A stretch of 64,000 nt of DNA from NCBI RefSeq assembly GCF_000797445.1, contig NZ_JSWF01000028.1, positions 248,001 to 312,000 of the forward strand, given 5' to 3'. The DNA is from Lacinutrix jangbogonensis. GTDB taxonomy: Bacteria > Bacteroidota > Bacteroidia > Flavobacteriales > Flavobacteriaceae. The position numbers and the translations under genes were made by a program. Below, in pieces: positions 53,672 through 62,403 of this stretch. Numbering within the stretch: the first letter of the stretch is position 1; the number at the start of each line of letters is the position of its first letter. The notes under the pieces were generated by a model. That model was given only the letters and a program-made list of their open reading frames with translations, did not search any database and had not been told where the DNA came from.

Positions 53672-56494
53672 ATGAAAAAAAATACTTTTTTTGTATTATC
53701 ATTACTGTTTTTTTCTTGCGCAACTATGTTTGCTCAACAAAATATAAATGCACAAAAAACGTCTGCGAATGCGCAAGAGGCTTTAGAATTAACTGATGAA
53801 ACTATCAAATCAATTAATACTACAGGTTATGCTCGTTGTTTAACAGATGAATACGAAATTTCTTTACAAAAGCAATTTCCTGACAGATCTACAAGACAAG
53901 AATTTGAAGATTGGTTAGCTCCAAAAATTGCTGCAATTAAAGCAAACAGAATAGCAGGAAAATCTTCTCTAACTATATTTAATATCCCAATTGTAATTCA
54001 TGTGGTTCACAATGGAGATGCTGTAGGAACAGGAGAAAACATCTCTGATGCTCAAGCATTATCTCAAATTCAAGTAATGAATGAAGATTTTAGAAGGCTT
54101 GCAGGATCAAGAGGTGGAGCAAACACTACAGGTTTAGCTGTGGATGTAGAATTGAATTTTTGTATTGCTCAAATAGATGAGAATGGTGTCGCTACCAATG
54201 GTGTTGTTAGACATAATATAGCGCCATATTCTAATAATGTTGCAGATACAAATGGCGCAGATTGGGAGACTTTTGCAGATGTTCAACAAATGAAAACTGC
54301 TACACAATGGGATCCAACTGAATATTTAAATATGTGGACCGTAAGAGTTGGAGGTTTATCATTACAAAATGGCGGAATATCAGATCTTTTAGGATATGCA
54401 CAATTTCCAAATAACACTCCAAGTTTGGGAGGATTAAATGCAATAGGAGGTTCTGCGAATACAGATGGTGTTGTAGCAGCGTTTGATACAATGGGAACAG
54501 CGGATTTAGATGATGGCTCATTCACTTTAAACCCTCAATATAATTTAGGTAGAACAATGACTCACGAGGTAGGACATTGGGTTGGACTATTACACATTTG
54601 GGGAGATGGAGACTGCTCTGCAGATGATTTTTGTGTAGATACACCTAATGCTGGTGATGCAAATTATACTTGTAACCTTTCCGCAGATTCATGTCCAACT
54701 TCAGCTGGTGGTGATATGGTTCAAAATTATATGGATTATACCAATGATGCTTGTATGGATACATTTACTCAAAATCAAAAAGATAGAATTCAAGCGATTA
54801 TGGGTGCGTCTCCAAGACGTATGGAATTAAACACTTCTAATGCTTGTAGTGTTGAACCAACGGTGTCAATAACATCAACATTGCCCTCAGAAATTAACGA
54901 AGGAAGTGATTGTAATTTTACAGATGTAGTAATTGACTTAGGAGTGAGTACTATAGCTTCTGCAGGTATTACGGCTGTTCTGGTAAACACCGGTACAGCA
55001 ACAGAAAATGAAGATTTCGAATTATTAAATAACTCAGTAGTAATTGCTCAAGGCGCAACAACAGGAGGGAATAGTGTAACACTTAGAGTTTTTAACGACA
55101 GTTTCGTTGAGGCTTCTGAAACAATTATTTTGGGAATTAATATCGCTACAAGTGGAGACGCAGTAGCAAATAATTCAACTTTCGATATAAGCATTTTAAA
55201 TGATGATAATGCTGTTGCAGATGTGTCGACAGTAACGTATTTTTCAGATGACTTTAACGATGAAGATCTTTCAGATTGGACACTTACCGATGATGATGGT
55301 GACACATACAATTGGGGAGACCAAACCACTGTTGATGCAGGAACTAGTCCTGGATTAGTTTCAAGATCTTGGCTTGGTGGTGGCATAGGAGCTATAATGC
55401 CAGATAATTGGGCCGTAAGTTCAGCTATAGATTTATCATCGGCAACAGGTTCTATTGTTTTAGACTGGACTACTTTAGTTGCTGCATTCGATTGGGATGA
55501 AGAACAATACAGTGTTTACGTTGGTACAACAAACAATATTACTACTCTTGTAGGTTCTGCGACTTCTTTTACTGAAGTTTTAGGTGATGCAGGAAATACA
55601 GGTACAGTTGAAAATCATTCTTTAGATATATCTGCATTTGCTGGTCAAGCAAGTGTTTATATTGCTTTTAGACATTGGGGAAGTACAGATGAAGACTTTA
55701 TTCTAGTTGATGATGTTACAGTAACTTCACAAGTAGCAACAACTATCCAAACTGCAGTTAACAGTGCAACAGGAGCATCTATTAACCTAAATGCAACTGG
55801 AATTGCTTTTTGTACAGATTCTACTTCTGGAAACATTATGCTCGATATAGACAATACAGATGGTTTTGATTATGGCTGTACTACAGCTCAAGTTTCAAGA
55901 GACATTGCAACTGCAGGAGCTGATGCTGTAATGTATCTTGGTACAAATGCCGATTCATTTGTAACAGCAAAAACGTTTAATATAACATCTGTTAATTCGA
56001 GTATTACGGATGCAACAATTATTACGTTTTATTTTACTGAGACTGAAATTGCAGGATGGGAAACAGTAACAGGAAATAGTAGAAACGACTTATATGTAAA
56101 GAATGAAGATACAGATGAAGTTGCAGTAATTTCTATTACTCCGTTTGGATCAGGTCATGAGTTAATAGGTTCGTTTAGTAAAGGAGTAGCAGGAACTTAC
56201 TACTTTGGTACTCAACTTGCATTGTTATCTACAGCTAATTTCAGCTTAGATAATGCTTTAGAAGTTTATCCTAATCCAAATAATGGAGTGTTTAATATTA
56301 AATTCACACCAACCTCAAATAATGTTGAAGTTGCAGTATTTGATATTAGAGGGCGTTCTATTTATAATAAAGCGTACAGTATTTCTCAGACGTTTAACGA
56401 AAGTATTAATATAGGAAACGTTCAATCTGGTATTTATTTACTTAATGTAAAAGATGGTACTAGAACAGTAACGAAAAAGATTATTGTTGAATAA
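53672..56494 (+). CDS. Secreted M43 (pappalysin-like) metallopeptidase with T9SS sorting tail
   Basis: The start is placed at MKKNTFFVLSLLF because the longer frame adds 28 residues before this signal peptide. The M43 zinc site HEVGHWVGLLHIWGD matches HExxHxxGxxH. Next come a Calx-beta-like domain (about 420-540, ITAVLVNTGTATENEDFEL) and an anchor-J-like lectin domain (about 555-720). A further beta domain follows, then the T9SS type A end (VYPNPNNGVFNIKF and KKIIVE). It has about 940 residues. It is presumably secreted through T9SS and may remain on the surface. The substrate is unknown. Confidence 0.92.
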   Translation: MKKNTFFVLSLLFFSCATMFAQQNINAQKTSANAQEALELTDETIKSINTTGYARCLTDEYEISLQKQFPDRSTRQEFEDWLAPKIAAIKANRIAGKSSLTIFNIPIVIHVVHNGDAVGTGENISDAQALSQIQVMNEDFRRLAGSRGGANTTGLAVDVELNFCIAQIDENGVATNGVVRHNIAPYSNNVADTNGADWETFADVQQMKTATQWDPTEYLNMWTVRVGGLSLQNGGISDLLGYAQFPNNTPSLGGLNAIGGSANTDGVVAAFDTMGTADLDDGSFTLNPQYNLGRTMTHEVGHWVGLLHIWGDGDCSADDFCVDTPNAGDANYTCNLSADSCPTSAGGDMVQNYMDYTNDACMDTFTQNQKDRIQAIMGASPRRMELNTSNACSVEPTVSITSTLPSEINEGSDCNFTDVVIDLGVSTIASAGITAVLVNTGTATENEDFELLNNSVVIAQGATTGGNSVTLRVFNDSFVEASETIILGINIATSGDAVANNSTFDISILNDDNAVADVSTVTYFSDDFNDEDLSDWTLTDDDGDTYNWGDQTTVDAGTSPGLVSRSWLGGGIGAIMPDNWAVSSAIDLSSATGSIVLDWTTLVAAFDWDEEQYSVYVGTTNNITTLVGSATSFTEVLGDAGNTGTVENHSLDISAFAGQASVYIAFRHWGSTDEDFILVDDVTVTSQVATTIQTAVNSATGASINLNATGIAFCTDSTSGNIMLDIDNTDGFDYGCTTAQVSRDIATAGADAVMYLGTNADSFVTAKTFNITSVNSSITDATIITFYFTETEIAGWETVTGNSRNDLYVKNEDTDEVAVISITPFGSGHELIGSFSKGVAGTYYFGTQLALLSTANFSLDNALEVYPNPNNGVFNIKFTPTSNNVEVAVFDIRGRSIYNKAYSISQTFNESINIGNVQSGIYLLNVKDGTRTVTKKIIVE

Positions 56495-56514
56495 ATAATA
56501 ATTTTAATATAATT

Positions 56515-56547
56515 AAAAACTCCGGAAGTAATTTTCGGAGTTTTTTT
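56515..56547 (+). terminator. Intrinsic terminator after the M43 peptidase gene
   Basis: A stem AAACTCCG/CGGAGTTT with an 11-base loop is followed by seven T. Confidence 0.85.
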
Positions 56548-56586
56548 ATGCTCTAAGAGCTCAAATAATTAAACTACATTAGGCTT

Positions 56587-57702
56587 ATGAATTTGTCTTA
56601 CTGGGAAATTAAAACTTGGCTTAGCAATATCGACTATACTATAGTTGGAAGTGGTATTGTAGGTCTTAATTGTGCTCTAGAATTAAAAAACCGGTTTCCA
56701 AAAGCTAATATTTTAATTTTAGAAAAAGGCTTTCTACCACAAGGAGCAAGTACAAAGAATGCCGGCTTTGCCTGTTTTGGTAGTTTAAGCGAAATTTTAG
56801 ACGATTTAAAACAACATAGTCAAGTTGAAGTCTTAGAATTAGTAAGCCAAAGACAAAAAGGCTTAAAGCGACTAAGAGACAATTTAGGAGACAAAAACAT
56901 CAATTACAAAGCATTAGGTGGCTACGAATTGTTTTCAGAAAAGGATACTACTTTATTTGAAGCTTGCCTTTCTAAAAGAGAGGCCATAAACCAATTTTTA
57001 AAACCATTATTTAAAGCAGATGTTTTTAGCTTAAAACCAAATAGCTTTCAATTTAAAATGGTTCAAGAAAACACTATTTTTAATCAGTTTGAAGGTCAAA
57101 TTGATACAGGGAAAATGATGGATGCTTTGCTTAAGAAAGCACAGGAAAAAGGCGTTAAAATATTAAATAACGTTTTAGTTGAAGAATTCTCAGACAATAA
57201 TAACTCTGTAAATATCAAAACAAACCAATTCGAATTCACTACCACTAAGTTATTAATTGCCACAAACGGTTTTGCTTCGCAATTGTTAAATGAAAGCGTA
57301 AAGCCAGCAAGAGCTCAAGTATTGATTACAAAGCCAATTAAAAACTTGCACATAAAAGGCACGTTTCATTTAGAAGAAGGCTACTATTATTTTAGAAATA
57401 TAGATAATAGAATATTATTTGGAGGCGGAAGAAATCTCGATTTTAAAGCTGAAGAAACCACTGAAATGTCTCAAACAGATCTCATTCAAAACAAACTTGA
57501 AGAATTATTAAAAACCACCATTTTACCTAACATACCTTTTGAGGTTGAACATAGATGGAGTGGAATCATGGGAGTTGGTAGTCAAAAAAAACCAATAGTA
57601 AAACAATTGAGTAATAATGTGTTTTGTGGTATAAGATTAGGTGGAATGGGAGTAGCAATAGGGAGTACTATTGGAAAGCAGTTAGCAGACTTATTAGAAT
57701 AA
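56587..57702 (+). CDS. FAD-dependent DAO-family oxidoreductase
   Basis: A 371-residue flavoenzyme of the D-amino-acid oxidase/glycine oxidase superfamily. The Rossmann motif is VGSGIVGLNCALEL near residue 21, and STKNAGFACFGSL near 53 is the second FAD-contact region. The C-terminal GIRLGGMGVAIGSTIG closes the FAD site. No leader is seen. The substrate is unknown. It is followed by mtgA after three bases, so it is probably co-transcribed with it. Confidence 0.85.
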   Translation: MNLSYWEIKTWLSNIDYTIVGSGIVGLNCALELKNRFPKANILILEKGFLPQGASTKNAGFACFGSLSEILDDLKQHSQVEVLELVSQRQKGLKRLRDNLGDKNINYKALGGYELFSEKDTTLFEACLSKREAINQFLKPLFKADVFSLKPNSFQFKMVQENTIFNQFEGQIDTGKMMDALLKKAQEKGVKILNNVLVEEFSDNNNSVNIKTNQFEFTTTKLLIATNGFASQLLNESVKPARAQVLITKPIKNLHIKGTFHLEEGYYYFRNIDNRILFGGGRNLDFKAEETTEMSQTDLIQNKLEELLKTTILPNIPFEVEHRWSGIMGVGSQKKPIVKQLSNNVFCGIRLGGMGVAIGSTIGKQLADLLE

Positions 57703-57705
57703 TTC

Positions 57706-58392
57706 ATGAATAGATTATTTCGTTTTTTTGTTAAACTATTTTTCTGGAGTGTGGTATCTTCTATCGGTTTAGTCGTTTTATTTAAGTTCGTGCCAGTTCC
57801 TGTAACGCCTTTAATGGTAATCCGTTATTTTGAAAGCCCTTCAGAAAATAAAATGTGGAATCACGATTGGGTTCCTATAGAGAATATTTCTAAAAACATA
57901 CAATTAGCTGTTATTTGCAGTGAAGATCAGAAGTTTTTACAGCATAATGGTTTCGATATCGACGCTATAGAAAGAGCCTACAATAATAATAAGAAGAAAG
58001 GTAAACGCATAAAAGGAGGAAGTACTATTAGTCAGCAAACGGCGAAAAACGTGTTTTTATGGCCGGCACGCAGCTGGTTGCGAAAGGGTTTAGAAACGTA
58101 TTTTTCTTTTTTAATTGAAAAAATATGGAGTAAAGAGCGAATTCTCGAAGTGTATTTAAACAGTATAGAGATGGGAAATGGTGTTTATGGTATTGAAGCC
58201 GCATCGCAGTATTGGTTTAAAAAATCAGCAATAAAACTATCAGCTTATGAAGCCGCAGCAATAGCATCAATATTGCCAAGTCCTAGAAAATATCGTGCAA
58301 ATCCAGCTTCTGTTTATATTGAGAAAAGAAAGGAATGGATTGTAAAGCAGATGCAATTTTATGGCACATTAGAATTAAAAGAATTAAAATGA
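57706..58392 (+). CDS. mtgA: Monofunctional biosynthetic peptidoglycan glycosyltransferase
   Basis: Family 51 glycosyltransferase that polymerises lipid II into glycan chains. An N-terminal transmembrane helix (SVVSSIGLVVLFKFVPV) anchors it. The GT51 motifs are AVICSEDQKFLQHNGFD with the catalytic Glu near residue 74, then KGGSTISQQTAKN near 104, and ILEVYLNSIEMGNGVYGI near 146. At 228 residues it is the monofunctional length. Its stop overlaps the ATG of the GreA-like gene. Confidence 0.93.
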   Translation: MNRLFRFFVKLFFWSVVSSIGLVVLFKFVPVPVTPLMVIRYFESPSENKMWNHDWVPIENISKNIQLAVICSEDQKFLQHNGFDIDAIERAYNNNKKKGKRIKGGSTISQQTAKNVFLWPARSWLRKGLETYFSFLIEKIWSKERILEVYLNSIEMGNGVYGIEAASQYWFKKSAIKLSAYEAAAIASILPSPRKYRANPASVYIEKRKEWIVKQMQFYGTLELKELK

Positions 58393-58838
58393 CTACAAAA
58401 GAAAAACTATATAATCTATGTTTAGAATTTATTGACAACCGCTTATTAACGGTTAAATCTACAATGGATGAAATACAAGAATCTTTACTTTCTGAAACCA
58501 AAAGTAGCGCAGGAGACAAGCACGAAACTGGACGGGCAATGTTACAATTAGAGCGGGAAAAAGCAGGAAATCAACTTGCCGAAATACTTAAAATAAAAGT
58601 AAATTTGGCTAAGATTGATGTTTCAAATCACTCTAAAAAAGCTAGACTTGGTAGTGTTGTTTATACTAATAAGTTAAATTATTTTATAAGTATTAGTGCA
58701 GGAGAACTAACAATTGATAAAGATTATTTTTATGCCATTTCACCAGAAACACCAATTGCGAAGTTACTTTTAGGAAAAATAGTTTCCGAAGAGGTTCAAT
58801 TTAGGGATCAATATTTTAAAATTATTAAGGTTATCTAA
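58389..58838 (+). CDS. GreA/GreB C-terminal-domain-like protein
   Basis: Overlaps mtgA by four bases (ATGA). The 149-residue protein has an N-terminal helical part (CLEFIDNRLLTVKSTMDEIQ, ESLLSETKSSAGDKHETGRA). A C-terminal half resembles the FKBP-like domain of Gre factors: ARLGSVVYTNKLNYFIS and ISPETPIAKLLLGKIV. It lacks the long coiled coil with the two acidic tip residues of true GreA, so it is probably an RNA-polymerase-associated relative rather than a cleavage factor. In some databases similar genes carry misleading synthase names. The role is uncertain. Confidence 0.7.
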   Translation: MTTKEKLYNLCLEFIDNRLLTVKSTMDEIQESLLSETKSSAGDKHETGRAMLQLEREKAGNQLAEILKIKVNLAKIDVSNHSKKARLGSVVYTNKLNYFISISAGELTIDKDYFYAISPETPIAKLLLGKIVSEEVQFRDQYFKIIKVI

Positions 58839-58882
58839 ATCTATTTCGACTTATCTTTATAAAAAAGATTGATAACTAGAAA

Positions 58883-60021
58883 TTGAATACAACTCAGGTA
58901 AATTTTGATGTCATTATAGTTGGAGGTGGATTGGCTGGTTTGTCTAGTGCAATTCATCTTTCTAAAGCAAAACTTAGTGTTTTACTTATAGAAAAAAACA
59001 GCTATCCCAAGCACAAGGTTTGTGGTGAATACATTTCTAACGAAGTATTACCATACTTAGACTTTTTAGATTTAGATGTCTTTAAGCTAGGCGCAAAAAA
59101 AATCAATAAATTCCAATTATCTACAACCAAAGGAAAATTAATTTCTGCACCATTACCTTTAGGCGGATTTGGAATTAGTAGATTTTGTTTAGATGAAGCT
59201 TTAGCAAATAAAGCTATTGAAAATGCTGTGGTAATTCTTCAAGATAGCGCAGAAGACATTCAGTTCCTTAATGATGAATTTTCAGTAGAGACAAAAAAAA
59301 CAAGAGTTTTAAGGCTAGAATAGTAATAGGCGCTTATGGTAAACGCGCTAATTTAGATGTGAAATTAAAACGAAAATTCATAAAAACCAAGTCACCATAT
59401 TTAGCCGTAAAAACACATGTAAATGGGGATTTTCCTAACGATTTGGTCGCGCTTCATAATTTTGAAGGTGGCTATTGTGGCGTTTCCAAAGTAGAAAATA
59501 ATAGCATTAACTTATGCTACATTACGAATTTTAAAACCTTTAAGAAGTATAAAGATATAGAAGAGTTTCAGCAAAAAGTGGTTCTTAAAAACAAGTATTT
59601 AAAAGTTGTTTTTAGTAACACAGCTCCTGTTTTCGAGCAACCACTAAGCATTAGTCAAATTTCATTTGAAGATAAAAAACCTATAGAAAATCATGTGCTT
59701 ATGTGCGGTGATACTGCGGCTTTAATTCACCCACTATGTGGAAATGGAATGAGTATGGCCATTAGGAGTGCGCAAATAGCATCACTTTTAATTATTGAAT
59801 TTTTTAATTCTGAAACACCCAATAGAGAAACCTTAGAAAAGCAGTATCTTAGAGAGTGGAATAAAGCTTTTAAATCAAGATTAAAAATAGGTCATGTTGT
59901 TGCTGCCTTATTTAATCAGCCTAAAATTTCTGAAGTTTTAATGCAAGGTTTAAAATGGTTCCCATTCATTTTACCTCATATTATTAAACGAACACACGGC
60001 AAATTAATGAAAGTTAAATGA
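58883..60021 (+). pseudogene. FAD-dependent oxidoreductase (hydroxylase or reductase type), frameshifted at an A8 run
   Basis: The first part (TTG start) has the FAD Rossmann motif VIIVGGGLAGLSSAIHL and the CGEYIS region typical of the geranylgeranyl-reductase/UbiH-like group. The second part has the DG-like FAD site MCGDTAALIHPLCGNGMS. As written the frame stops after KKTRVLRLE. The break is at the A8 run at 59293-59300: one more A, or a -1 slip, gives KKNKSFKARIVIGAYGKRAN and a continuous 379-residue enzyme. It heads the polyketide operon. Its stop overlaps the methyltransferase start (ATGA). The predicted role is oxidation or hydroxylation of the polyketide product. Confidence 0.83.
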
Positions 60022-60731
60022 GTATTTTAATAAACACAAAATATAGAAGTGAAGACCAGGAGATTATGGACGATTTGGATTACAATGGCCCAATACTTCA
60101 TGATGCTCTAGATAAATTAGCAAAAATAAATCAATGGTTAGGTGGAAATATAGTCACCATAAACGGACTTAAGAAAGCACTAAAAAATCTCGAAAAATTA
60201 GAAACGATTACTATTATTGATTTAGGATGTGGAGGAGGCGATATTTTAAGAGAAATCTCAACATTTGGAAAGAAACATAATTACAATTTTAAATTAATAG
60301 GTTTAGATGCTAATATTCATACCATCGATTATGCGATTAGTTTGTCTCAAAATTACGATAATATCGAGTTTAAAGCGATCGATATCTTTTCAGAAGACTT
60401 TAAAGTATTAGAATACGATTTAGTTTTAACCACATTATTTCTACACCATTTTAAAGAGGGTGCTTTGGTGAACTTTTTAAAACCAGTAGTAGTAAAAGCA
60501 AAATTAGGAGTAGTCGTTAACGATTTGCACAGACATAAATTGGCGTATTACTTATTTAAGTTATTATGCACAACGATAAAGAATAAAACGATTGTTGAAG
60601 ATGGATTAACTTCTGTTTTACGAGGCTTTAAAAGAGAGGACCTGAAAGCTATTTCAGAATTAATAAATGTAGATTATCAAATACATTGGAAATGGGCATT
60701 TCGTTACCAATGGATTTTGAAAAAAAAATAA
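60018..60731 (+). CDS. SAM-dependent methyltransferase of the polyketide operon
   Basis: A 237-residue class I methyltransferase. The SAM-binding motif is ITIIDLGCGGGDIL near residue 75; a later acidic pair is in LIGLDANIHTI near 100, and the motif IV-like YDLVLTTLFLHHF lies near 135. ATGA overlap with the flavoenzyme and one base before the type III synthase show tight coupling. Methylation of a polyketide-derived phenol or resorcinol ring is inferred from context. The sequence ends at an A9 run. Confidence 0.85.
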   Translation: MSILINTKYRSEDQEIMDDLDYNGPILHDALDKLAKINQWLGGNIVTINGLKKALKNLEKLETITIIDLGCGGGDILREISTFGKKHNYNFKLIGLDANIHTIDYAISLSQNYDNIEFKAIDIFSEDFKVLEYDLVLTTLFLHHFKEGALVNFLKPVVVKAKLGVVVNDLHRHKLAYYLFKLLCTTIKNKTIVEDGLTSVLRGFKREDLKAISELINVDYQIHWKWAFRYQWILKKK

Positions 60732-60732
60732 C

Positions 60733-61785
60733 ATGAGTGTAAAAATAACAGCAGTAGCTAAACAATTACCAAAATATACCAGGGAAACTAAGGATATTAT
60801 TCCGTTTTTAAATATTTGGTTAGAAGGTCAGGAGGACCGTTTTAAGCGCAAAGTGATCAAGCTTTTTGAGAACGCAGGAGTAGATAGGCGCTATTCGATA
60901 ATGGATGCCGAAGAGGTGTTTTTTAAAACATCATTCGAAGAGAAAAACGGAATTTATGCACGCGAAGTTGTCAAATTAGCAGAGCAATCTTTGGTAAAAG
61001 CTTTAGACAAAGCCGAGCTTAAACCAACAGATATAGATTATATAATTACGGTAAGTTGCACAGGAATTATGATTCCTTCTGTAGATGCCTATTTGATTAA
61101 TAATCTAAAAATGAAACAAGATATCGTAAGATTACCTGTAACAGAAATGGGTTGTGCAGCAGGTGTTTCAGGGATTATTTATGCTAAAAATTTTTTAAAG
61201 GCAAACCCAAACAAGCGTGCAGCGGTTATTGCTGTAGAGTCGCCAACAGCAACCTTCCAGCTTGATGATTTCTCAATGGTAAATATTGTGAGCGCAGCTA
61301 TTTTTGGCGATGGAGCATCGAGTGTTATTTTATCTTCTTACGAAAATGAAGACGGACCAAAAATTATTGACGAGGCCATGTATCATTTTTATGATGCTGA
61401 AACCATGATGGGTTTTAAATTGGTGAATACTGGTTTGCAAATGATCTTAGATAAGGCTGTTCCTGAAACCATTTCAGAGCACTTTCCTAAATTTGTTCAT
61501 CCGTTTTTAGAACGAAATAATATAGCAATTGAAGATATCGATCATTTAATTTTTCATCCTGGAGGAAAAAAAATTGTGCAAACTGTAGAAGGTTTATTTG
61601 GAGCGCTCGGAAAGAACATAGACGACACCAAAGAAGTACTTAAACTGTATGGCAATATGAGTAGTGCCACGGTACTTTACGTTCTTGAGCGCTTTATGGA
61701 CAAGAAATTACCAAAAGGAGATCTCGGATTAATGTTAAGTTTTGGACCAGGTTTTTCTGCTCAACGTATATTATTAGAATGGTAA
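60733..61785 (+). CDS. Type III polyketide synthase
   Basis: Homodimeric chalcone/stilbene-synthase-like enzyme that extends an acyl starter with malonyl-CoA without its own carrier protein. The catalytic triad is visible: Cys near residue 141 in EMGCAAGVSG, His near 282 in LIFHPGGKK and Asn near 312 in YGNMSSATVL. At 350 residues the length is typical of bacterial members. It sits between a methyltransferase and a FabZ-like dehydratase, and dedicated ketosynthase and ACP genes follow. The likely product is an alkyl-resorcinol, alkyl-pyrone or related phenolic lipid. The ring-closing mode cannot be told from sequence. Confidence 0.92.
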   Translation: MSVKITAVAKQLPKYTRETKDIIPFLNIWLEGQEDRFKRKVIKLFENAGVDRRYSIMDAEEVFFKTSFEEKNGIYAREVVKLAEQSLVKALDKAELKPTDIDYIITVSCTGIMIPSVDAYLINNLKMKQDIVRLPVTEMGCAAGVSGIIYAKNFLKANPNKRAAVIAVESPTATFQLDDFSMVNIVSAAIFGDGASSVILSSYENEDGPKIIDEAMYHFYDAETMMGFKLVNTGLQMILDKAVPETISEHFPKFVHPFLERNNIAIEDIDHLIFHPGGKKIVQTVEGLFGALGKNIDDTKEVLKLYGNMSSATVLYVLERFMDKKLPKGDLGLMLSFGPGFSAQRILLEW

Positions 61786-61840
61786 ATAGTTTACATTTTA
61801 CAGGTTGCATAAACTCGCGAAGTCTTCCAAAACCAAAACA

Positions 61841-62284
61841 ATGACATCAAAACAAATCATAAACCTTTTACCATATCAACATCCTTTTTTGTTCGTTGAT
61901 GAATTAACGGCTATTTCTTCCGAAGGCATAACAGGTAATTATACCTTTAAAAAAGAGGACTATTTTTATAAAGGTCACTTTAAAAATAACCCAGTAACAC
62001 CAGGTGTTATTCTAACCGAATGTATGGCACAAATAGGAGTTGTCTGCTTAGGTATTTATATGTTGAAAGATGAAATCGCTAACGAAAACGAACCGAAAAT
62101 AGCATTAACCTCGAGTCAAGTAGACTTCTTTTTACCAGTATTTCCAGGAGAAAAAGTAACAGTGGTTTCAGAAAAAGAAGTATTTCGGTTTAATAAATTG
62201 AAATGTAAGGTGAAGTTATTAAATGAAAAAGGACAATTGGTTTGTAGAGGGCAAATTTCAGGAATGACACACATTTTTGCGTAG
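61841..62284 (+). CDS. FabZ-like 3-hydroxyacyl-ACP dehydratase
   Basis: The start is set at MTSKQIINLL; an earlier TTG would add 12 polar residues. The hot-dog fold signatures LLPYQHPFLFVDE and YKGHFKNNPVTPGVILTECMAQIG contain the catalytic His and Glu of FabZ. At 147 residues it is the normal FabZ length. It probably dehydrates acyl intermediates on the operon's own ACP. The 120-base space to the ketosynthase gene holds no terminator. Confidence 0.9.
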   Translation: MTSKQIINLLPYQHPFLFVDELTAISSEGITGNYTFKKEDYFYKGHFKNNPVTPGVILTECMAQIGVVCLGIYMLKDEIANENEPKIALTSSQVDFFLPVFPGEKVTVVSEKEVFRFNKLKCKVKLLNEKGQLVCRGQISGMTHIFA

Positions 62285-62403
62285 ACAGGAATCTCATAAT
62301 CGAAAATAACGTCCCTATTGAATAAAACCATTGTTTTGTTCGTGACTTAAAGTGAAATTGAACGTTTAATTAATAAGATGACTGCCTAAGCAGGAATAAA
62401 TAA

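Noticed and set aside
54283-55386. Several antisense open frames within the M43 peptidase
   Set aside because: They overlap the coding strand of a complete, motif-bearing peptidase and have Ser/Pro-rich random composition.
60720-60731. Another frameshift at the A9 run ending the methyltransferase gene
   Set aside because: The run falls at the natural C-terminus (ILKKK then stop) followed by the next start codon; no loss of family sequence is visible.
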